Below, in pieces: positions 56,479 to 64,000 of a DNA stretch of 64,000 bases. The position numbers were made by a program, and so were the translations under genes. How positions within the stretch are numbered: position 1 is the first letter of the stretch; every line of letters begins with the position of its first letter. Source of the stretch: Nephrocerus scutellatus (Eukaryota > Arthropoda > Insecta > Diptera > Pipunculidae); the NCBI GenBank assembly GCA_947095585.1, contig OX352764.1, forward strand, positions 372,001 to 436,000. Reading direction: 5' to 3'. Below the pieces are notes generated by a model. That model was not told where the DNA came from. It worked only from the letters and a program-made list of their open reading frames with translations, and ran no database searches.

Positions 56479-59400
56479 ATGTATATCTGTAGTTTTAATG
56501 GTGTAAATGCAAGACTTTGCCGACAAGCGGTATTTTTAATGAAACTGAAAATTCCACCCGTGTGTGAGTATGAATTTGTTTTGGTGGGTACTAGGTTAAG
56601 TCCATCTGAAGCGGGCTGGTGGTATTAATGCATTTACAAATTAAAATACATAAATACAAGAAAAAAACAACAATTCATCAATTAATTGCAAAAACATTTT
56701 CAGATATCGTTAGGAAAAAACACGACGACAGCAACCCTGACAGTCTGTATAACATGGTAAAGAAACGAGCCTTGGAAGCACACTCCAGATTGCAATATGC
56801 CAAATTTCCAAATAACCGTCCTTGCAATTCCAAATCAAATTCCAAAGAATTCCCATCCAAAGATTCGTCCTGCAAAGTTGAAAATAAATGCATTAGCTTG
56901 AAAATTCAAGTAACCCTAATAAGTTATTCCTATTTCAGCCAAAAGAGAAGAAAACGCGTCAGGACGCAAAAGTGATAGAAAATATAAGCTGCAAGAAGGA
57001 AACTGAAGAACCAGTCTGCAAGGAGAGTTCTCAAAACAACAATGCCAACAAATGGTTACTTGGATTGCTGATTGCGGCAGGCTTTGGAGGACTTGTAAAT
57101 TTCAGCTACAAAATTGAAAAATAAAATCTCCAGTTACTAACATGTCTTTTTTGCTTTTAAGGCATATTATCTATGGCGACGAAGCGACGAGAGCGGTCAA
57201 AACTCATCTACAGAAGTACCTGTAAGTGGTGAGTAAACTGTTTCAAGAACCTTGTCCAAACAATAGCAGTTTTGTTTCTTTTCAAGTTCCCCTCAGCAAA
57301 ATAGACTTACCCAAACATGTTCCTTATCTGTTGATCGGTGGGGGAACAGCAAGTTTTTCAGCATTTAGAGCTATCAAGTCGAATGATCCCAAAGCAAAAG
57401 CAAGTTCACACTCTGGAAGGATTCAACTGCAACCTTATAATGCTATTTGATTTTTCCTTATGATCCTAATAGGTGTTGATGTTAACAAACGAATATCTAA
57501 AGCCGTATATGCGACCGCCACTTTCTAAGGAATTGTGGTATACTGCTCAGCAGGAGGGTGAGGTTACCAAGGATTACCGGTTTAAACAATGGACGGGAGC
57601 CGAAAGAAGGTTTGCTATAAAGTGTTTGCCAATGAAAACAACTTAAGATCTATTTACTATTGCAGCCTTTTCTTTGAGCCAGATGAATTTTTTGTGGAAC
57701 CCACAAAATTAATAGAGAGTGAAAATGGCGGAATAGCTGTGGCTCCTGGCTGTGTAGTTAAAAAGATTGATCCTTCATCGCAAGTAGCCACTTTAGCTGA
57801 TGGTACTGAAGTAAGCTACGATCAGTGTCTTATTGCCACAGGTAATTCGTTAAGTTTTTACTCTTTCCCCCCAGTTAAACAACAAACATTGTTCTGTCCA
57901 TAGGATGCTCGCCAAAAAATTTGTCCGTATTCTCAGATGCGCCAAGCAATATAAAAGACAGAGTGATGTTGTTTAGAACGCCTGGCGATTTTGAAAAACT
58001 TAAGAAATTCGCCGATAACAACAAATCAATTACAATTGTTGGCAATGGATTTCTTGGCAGCGAACTAGCCTGCTCATTATCAAATTATGCGAAGCATAAA
58101 AAACTTCATATCAATCAAATTTTTTCCGAGTCTGGTAACATGTCGAAAATTCTACCGGAATACCTCAGCAAATGGACTATGAAAAAAATGGAGACACTAG
58201 GAGTGTGTGTGATACCGAATGTCAGAATTAAAGAGGCAAAAAGGGACGAAGATAGCTTGAAGCTAGCACTCAGTAATGGAACAACACTTTTGAGTGACGT
58301 TGTAAGTATATGGACAGGAGTGAGGCACCGTGTTAGAGTAGCTGACCTAAGCTAGGTTAGGTTAGGTTAAGGTGGCGCGGATCAGGAAATATTTTTCCAC
58401 CTACTCGTTGAATCAATTAGAGCTTTTTATGAAGCGTATGAGACTACCAATGTCAATGTTGATGAGTTCATTAGTGTCTTCATAGAAGAAGACTCCATAT
58501 GGAGTTTACGTTTTTGGGAAGGCATAAGTGCAGAGAAGATTGACGATGGTCTCCTCCTCCTCATCCATGCAGCTTCTGCAGAAGTCATTCGAGAAGACTC
58601 CAAGTCTTGCTGAAACCTACAATAGCACCGATATCCCCTTATTTTTTTTTAAATCCTTATAATGCTCGGCTATATGTTTGACACAGCATGGGCGTTAAGG
58701 AAAAGAAGGAGAAAACAGGAGATGTCTATGAGCTTGTGTCTTGAATGCCTGTCGATCATAGTGATGTGTAAAGACAGAGCTTGGCAGAGCATTCCACATA
58801 CGTGTTGTACGGCTGAAGAACGAATCCCTGAAGTTTGCATCAGCGGTGGCATCCATCGCGAAATAATAGCGACCAGTTAATGCTCCTAAAGAAGTTGTTG
58901 ATGCTGTCCCAATTGGCTTTCTCGTATTGCTATATGGTTTTTTTTTTGGGAGTTTTTTCTCTAACTGCGTGGTTTATTAACTAGAAATTAGCTGATACAA
59001 CACAATGGTCTGACGAGCCTAGAGGCGATAATACATTGACGGAGTGTTTATCAGGACGAGAGATAAGGAACAAGTCAAGGCAGTTTGCGGAACGATTTGC
59101 AATGACAGGCATTCGTGGGGACAGGACTCCACCTTGTATGGTTCCTTTGCAGACAGATCTTCTGTCAGACGACACGCCCAGTTTTGAACTAATTGTGAGC
59201 AGAAGATTAATCAATTTGCCAAGCGATTCGTCCAACCTCAAAGTCGGCAGTACATTCGTTATCGCAGATGTGTTGACGTTGTTAAACGCCCCTTCAATGT
59301 CTAGGAATACTACTTCTTGTAGTGAAGGGAATGTTCAATAGAACGTACCAGTGCATGCCGAGCTGTTTCTACAGATTTGTTGCCTTAACAATACGCGTCT

Positions 59401-60710
59401 GATTTGTAGACAGGAGTCTTTTGTGTTTTCCAGTGTCCTTACCAGGAATGATGATATACTGATTGGTCTGAGATCTTTTGGACTAACATGCTAGCATTTA
59501 CCGACTTTGGGTATGAAAACCACGTTATTTTCTCTCCATAAAACTGGAATGTTGACCAGATCGAGACAACTCTTAAAAATTGCTTCTTGCAAAGGAAGGA
59601 TAATATCCGACGTCCTTTGTAGCTCGGCTGGATTATATAGCTAAGCTAAGCACAGGTAGAAAATGATCCGTATCATGACATCCCGACAGGTTCCGTAACA
59701 TAATTTTTTTTGGAAAGGAGCTTTGTTATTTTAGTTAACATAGAAGTAGCATATATTACGCGTGCTTGAATTATAAAAAAAACATAACATTACTACATAC
59801 GGTGCACGGTGCTTTCGTGCCGATTTTGGATATCACCCCCAAACTAGTAGATTGTAAAAGAAACTTTACTTAACTCTGGCCTCTTCTGTCTTTTTAAGGT
59901 TGTTGTTTGTGTGGGGTGCGAAGCAAACACCGAGCTTGGCAGTGCTTCGGGACTGGAAATTGATAGTAACCTAGGTGGCTTTGTTGTCAATGCAGAGCTG
60001 GAAGCAAGAAGAAATTTGTTTGTGGTAAGAATTCGAAAAGCAAATGATCCATCAAATTTTTTATTCAGATTTTTACATTGCATTAGGCTGGAGATGTGTC
60101 CTGTTTTTATGATCCCCTACTAGGAAGGAGACGTGTTGAGCATCACGACCACTCAGTCGTTTCAGGTCGTCTGGCTGGTGAAAACATGGTTGGAAAAAGT
60201 ATACCAAAACGTAGCTTTATCTTGAAAAACAATTCGAATAACATATTTTCAGAGAAATCATACACACATCAAAGCATGTTCTGGTCCGATTTAGGACCTG
60301 AAATCGGCTACGAAGGAATCGGTCAAGTGGACGCCTCACTACCAACTGTTGGAGTTTTTGCATTGCCATCGAAAAGTGAAAGAAGTGCCGACAACTTAAA
60401 TGGCACCGGCACCAGCACCAGCACCAAAAGTGATAATACCAAGCAAATAAAAGATGATGGTAAAAATATTTTGAGCGATGTAAACATTGCAGTCATATCT
60501 GCTCAGGAACCAACTGCTACTGCTACTGCAGCTACTGAGGATGATGAATATGGTAGAGGAGTGATTTTTTATATCAAAAATGACAAAATAGTCGGAATAC
60601 TCCTGTGGAATATTTTCAATCGCATCGGTCTGGCCAGAACGGTAATCAATGAGAATAGACGGTTTGAGGATCTCAATGAAGTGGCGAAGCTCTTTGAAAT
60701 TCATTCGTAA
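56479..60710 (+). CDS. AIF: Apoptosis-inducing factor, mitochondrial (AIFM1-type)
   Basis: Eleven coding exons: 56479-56563, 56704-56876, 56939-57094, 57162-57228, 57287-57399, 57473-57609, 57666-57841, 57904-58301, 59899-60024, 60087-60198, 60253-60710. They total 2001 nt and 666 residues, with every phase matching. By homology this is a FAD/NADH oxidoreductase of the inner mitochondrial membrane that supports respiratory-complex assembly and can promote cell death when released. A basic N terminus (ARLCRQAVFLMK) suits a presequence. A membrane segment (WLLGLLIAAGFGGL + AYYL) is at ~125-144. FAD motif LLIGGGTASF is at ~176, LSKELW (Lys217) follows, NADH motif VGNGFLGSE (Glu356) comes next, then RRRVEHHDH (~His496), HQSMFWSDLGP (Trp525) and GVIFY...LWNIFNR. 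These match human K177, E314, H454 and W483. Exons 1-2 are less certain: a start at 56619, reading through intron 1, is the alternative. Confidence 0.93.
57400..57472 (+). other. GC-AG intron of AIF (intron 5)
   Basis: The only donor that joins DPKAK to VLMLTN in frame is gcaagt at 57400. Using the gt at 57404 gives a stop after about 20 codons. The acceptor is ctaatag, ending at 57472. Confidence 0.85.
58370..58640 (-). pseudogene. I/LOA-like LINE C-terminal fragment in AIF intron
   Basis: Nearly the same nucleotides as 8890-9135: ccatgcagcttctgcagaag, tcgagaagactccaagtctt. It encodes the Cys-rich tail on the minus strand. Confidence 0.8.
58655..58980 (-). pseudogene. Jockey/CR1-like LINE 3' end in AIF intron
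   Basis: The sequence gagcattccacatacgtgtt and ataatgctcggctatatg match 7880-8040. The minus strand encodes a degenerate TRMWNALP C terminus. It sits between two I/LOA-like fragments. Confidence 0.75.
58981..59690 (-). pseudogene. Rearranged I/LOA-like LINE in AIF intron
   Basis: Minus strand, from 59690 down: [40 protein letters not shown] (RT box A), then in 59241-58981 [16 protein letters not shown] (box B). This runs straight into RSANCLDLFLISRP and LGSSDHCVVSANF, which is endonuclease sequence that should lie upstream of RT. The copy is therefore rearranged and dead. Confidence 0.8.
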
Positions 60711-61089
60711 ACAAATTTTCGGTTAATCCGCTTTTGTATTAGGTAAAAATTTTGTCTTTAAAAACTATTTTTTGTTATTTATGTAAGCATTGGAAATACA
60801 TTTTGAAAAGCCATTTTACAGTTGAAGCAATTTGTCGACCTACTTTAATTACTTATATGTATATATGTATGTGAATATATGCCAATGTGTGTAGTTTCTC
60901 AAACGAAACTTATCTTGATGCATATACCGAGAATTAAAGTTTATCGGCTTTCTCGTGTTTCCAATGATGCTAGTGGTCGGTACAAAATGAGTAAGGATGG
61001 TTCCCCCTTTTTAGTTACAAATAATTTGAGAAAAAAGTCTGTTTGCAAACTACACGAGAAGCGTCTTGGCCAATAGCATAGATGGAAAA
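60711..61089 (+). other. AIF 3' UTR and flank
   Basis: No AATAAA is seen. A weaker aatata occurs near 60873. A 65-codon ORF at 60879-61076 has no motif. Confidence 0.35.
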
Positions 61090-61204
61090 ACTTATTGATA
61101 TCGTACGCCGACGACTGCACCATTCTTGCCTCATGCAAGGACATCCCCAAAATCATTCTGGGGGATATTGATGCTATACATATTTTAGCTCAGCCAGTAT
61201 TCAG
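61090..61204 (+). pseudogene. LINE reverse transcriptase scrap (YADD box)
   Basis: Encodes ISYADDCTILASCKDIPKI, an RT catalytic box followed by GDIDAI. It differs from the adjacent RTE-like sequence, so it is from another LINE. Confidence 0.65.
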
Positions 61205-62041
61205 GCAGTACATTGACACCCATAGCTTAAACGAGAACACTTATGACGAAGGACAACGAGTCATAGTGATGGCAGCAGGCAATAATTTTGTCGTTGCTAG
61301 TACAAGATAAAAATATCCACAAAGACACCTGATGGGTATCTCCTGATGGAGCCACTCGCAACCAGATAACAGATAGAGTTGATAGACCACCGCCACCACC
61401 CGAACCTGATGACGGTAAGAACGTACCAAGGTACCAACGTCGACGCGGACCACTCTCTTGTTGGTTTGCATCATCACGAAAGATTGCATCCGCGAATTAT
61501 ACTCGATTCAACACGGCTGCCCTTCGGAAACAAGAGACCAGAAACAACTTCGGTTAATCGATAGGACTCGCCCTAAATGCAGCGAGAGTAACTCCTGCGG
61601 CTGAGATGTCGGGCGTATAAGAGAAATGTACACGCCTTAAGAATATGTCATTAGTACTGCTGACTCCATCTTAGGCAGTAATCGTAGAGATCGAAACGAC
61701 TGATTCGATGAAGAATGTGAGCTAGCGAAAGAACGTATGAATGTTGCGTACCGAGCATTGCAACAATCTCATAGAATGATAGCACGAGAAGATGAATATA
61801 AAGAGCTCAGAAGATATGAAAAAATAGTTCACCGGCGAAAGAAAGCAGCCTAGGAGAAGAATCTCGTCCGTGAACTAGAACAGTAGAGAGAGCGAGGACC
61901 GCACCAGGCGTGGAAGTTCTACCAAAGAGTCTGCGATATGACGCAATATACACCGCGTTGCACATACTGCAAAGACAAAGAGGGTAATCTGATCGCCTCA
62001 AGGCATCTTAGAGTGATCATGAGTTGCTAGATGGCCAGCTA
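61205..62041 (+). pseudogene. RTE-like LINE, endonuclease to linker
   Basis: The translation with shifts gives HSLNENTYDEGQRVIVMAA, NNFVVASTR, WISPDGATRNQI, VRTYQGTNVDADHSLV (endonuclease SDH region), then DWFDEECELAKERMNVAYRA and HRRKKAA, CTYCKDKEGNLI. It is the most 5' copy of this family in the window. Homology stops abruptly at ggccagcta (62041), where other copies continue with actgagg. Confidence 0.85.
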
Positions 62042-62202
62042 CCCGTATACCGCATAACAATAACTGACACAACTGGACTCTGGACAAACCGTAGGAACGA
62101 AGCAAGCTTGGGGTTCTCACGGTTTCGACAATTTCTGACCCGTTATAAATGGTATAAAAGGAGGCATAAATCCTACAAGCAGTCTTATCCTTCTTGACTA
62201 TA
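62042..62202 (+). promoter_or_regulatory. TATA/initiator-like promoter before the satellite
   Basis: TATAAAAGG starts at 62154 and an initiator-like gcagtct has its A at 62182, a spacing of 28 bp. Transcripts from here would run straight into the ~60-bp satellite. The segment begins exactly where the RTE-like copy is interrupted, so it may be the end of an inserted element such as an LTR. Confidence 0.4.
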
Positions 62203-64000
62203 GACTGACACAGACTACTCTGAACGTGATCTGCGATGTATCCATATCACTGGTCAGAATACTAGACACACAGACTCCTCTAAAGACGTGATCTGCGAAG
62301 TATCCTTATCAGTGGTCAGAATACTAGACACACAGACTCCTCTGAACGTGATCTGCGAAGTATTCTTATCACTGACCAGAATACTGGACGCACAGACTCC
62401 TCTGAACGTGATCTGCGAAGTATCCTTATCACTGACCAGAATACTGGACGCACAGTCTCCTCTGAACATGATCTGCGAAGTATCCATATCATTGGTCAGA
62501 ATACTAGACACACAGACTCCTCTAAAGACGTGATCTGCGAAGTATCCTAATCACTGACCAGAATACTGGACGCACAGACTCCTCTGAACGTGATCTGCGA
62601 AGTATCCATATCATTGGTCAGAATACTAGACACACAGACTCCTCTAAAGACGTGATCTGCGAAGTATCCTTATCACTGATCAGAATACTGGACGCACAGA
62701 CTCCTCTGAACGTGATCTGTGAAGTATTCTAATCACTGACCAGAATACTGGACGCACAGACTCCTCTGAACGTGATCTGCGAAGTATCCTTATCACTGGT
62801 CAGAAACTAGACACACAGACCCCCCTGAAGGCGTGATTTGCGAAGTATTCTAATCACTGACCAGAATAATGGACGCACAGACTCCTCTGAACGTGATCTG
62901 TGAAGCATCCATATCACTGGTCAGAATACTAGACACACAGACTCCTCTAAAGACGTGATCTGCGAAGTATCCTAATCATGACCAGAACACTGGACGCACA
63001 GGCTCCTCTGAACGTGGTATGCGAAGTATCCTTATCACTGGTCAGAATACTAGACAGACAGACTCCTCTGAACGTGATCTAGCGAAGTATCCTTATCAGT
63101 GGTCAGAATACTAGACAGACAGACTCCTCTGAACGTGATCTGCGAAGTATCCTTATCAGTGGTCAGAATACTAGACACACAGACTCCCCTGAAGACGTGA
63201 TCTGCGAAGTATCCTAATCACTGACCAGAACACTGGACGCACAGGCTCCTCTGAACGTGGTCTGCGAAGTATCCTTATCACTGGTCAGAATACTAGACAG
63301 ACAGACTCCTCTGAACGTGATCTAGCGAAGTACCCTTATCACTGGTCAGAATACTAGACAGCCAGACTCCTCTGAACGTGATCTGCGAAGTATCCTTATC
63401 AGTGGTCAGAATACTAGACACACAGACTCCCCTGAAGACGTGATCTGCGAAGTTTCCTAATCACTGACCAGAACACTGGACGCACAGGCTTCTCTGAACG
63501 TGGTCAGCGAAGTATCATTATCACTGGTCGGAATACTAGACAGACAGACTCCTCTGAACGTGATCTGCGAAGTATCCTTATCAGTGGTCAGAATACTAGA
63601 CACACAGACTCCCCTGAAGACGTGATCTGCGAAGTATCCTAATCACTGACCAGAACACTGGACGCACAGGCTCCTCTGAACGTGGTCTGCGAAGTATCCT
63701 TATCACTGGTCAGAATACTAGACAGACAGACTCCTCTGAACGTGATCTAGCGAAGTATCCTTATCAGTGGTCAGAATACTAGACAGACAGACTCCTCTGA
63801 ACGTGATCTAGCGAAGTATCCTTATCACTGGTGAGAATACTAGACAGACAGACTCCTCTGAACGTGATCTGCGAAGTATCCTAATCATGACCAGAACCCT
63901 GGACGCACAGGCTCCTCTGAACGTGGTCTGCGAAGTATCCTTATCAGTGGTCAGAATACTAGACACACAGACTCCCCTGAAGACGTGATCTGCGAAGTAT
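62203..64000. repeat. ~60-bp satellite array, continuing beyond the window
   Basis: About 30 tandem units of cagactcctctgaacgtgat / ctgcgaagtatccttatcac / tggtcagaatactagacaca. Variants carry ctaaagacg or cctgaagacg (62 bp), and gaccagaatactggacgcac in place of ggtcagaatactagacacac. Variant types alternate in short runs, giving a higher-order pattern. ORFs on both strands (62254-62533) are open only because the unit is a multiple of three. Confidence 0.97.

Larger units (their letters stand above)
58302..59898 (+). other. Large AIF intron (intron 8) filled with LINE debris
   Basis: Donor gtaagt at 58302 and acceptor gtctttttaag ending at 59898. The intron is 1597 nt, against 54-73 nt for most other introns of the gene. 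The extra length is three antisense LINE fragments. Confidence 0.85.

Noticed and set aside
62254..62533. ORFs on both strands of the 60-bp satellite
   Set aside because: Open because the unit length is a multiple of three; the translation is purely repetitive.

Overview
The window looks like nuclear DNA of a higher (schizophoran) fly, plausibly a tephritid-type fruit fly. The evidence is an 81-residue zinc-finger gene that I recognise as drumstick (drm), an intron-rich mitochondrial AIF gene with mostly 54-73 nt introns and fly-like branch points, an AT-rich background, and a dense population of insect-type non-LTR retrotransposons. The species cannot be fixed from the sequence alone.

Only two host genes are clearly supported. 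drm lies on the minus strand (33772-36445): one main coding exon, a 2.4 kb intron, and a 25-nt terminal coding exon that supplies the last cysteines of the second zinc finger. AIF (apoptosis-inducing factor, AIFM1-type flavoprotein) lies on the plus strand (56479-60710). I reconstruct eleven coding exons giving 666 codons, with FAD- and NADH-binding motifs, a membrane segment and the C-terminal domain all present. One AIF intron is of the GC-AG type, one short intron is stop-free and in frame, and one 1.6 kb intron is filled with antisense LINE debris.

Both ends are satellite DNA. Positions 1-5110 hold a 109-bp satellite (41 exact-length units, no indels) whose monomer is itself made of five ~22-bp subunits; decayed 22-bp-type repeats flank it. 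Positions 62203-64000 hold a ~60-bp satellite that runs off the window and is preceded by a TATA/initiator-like promoter.

Most of the rest is a graveyard of mobile elements: RTE-like LINEs (11.9, 15.0, 24.3, 29.4, 39.5, 45.8, 61.2 kb), RNase H-bearing I/LOA-like LINEs (8.9, 12.5, 26.9, 34.0, 58.4, 59.0 kb), R1-like fragments (15.8-16.2 and 20.7-21.9 kb), Jockey/CR1-like 3' ends, a tRNA-derived SINE family, a non-autonomous dispersed repeat with three copies, and a possible MITE. The one intact element is a CR1-like LINE (16170-20686) with both ORFs open, inserted inside an older R1-like element. Several tandem minisatellites occur, including one at 46.55-46.82 kb whose repeats keep a hairpin by compensatory changes.

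No operon-like or clearly new multi-gene system was found. The best leads are the layered satellite, the covarying hairpin repeats, the promoter-led satellite, and the splicing oddities in AIF and drm.
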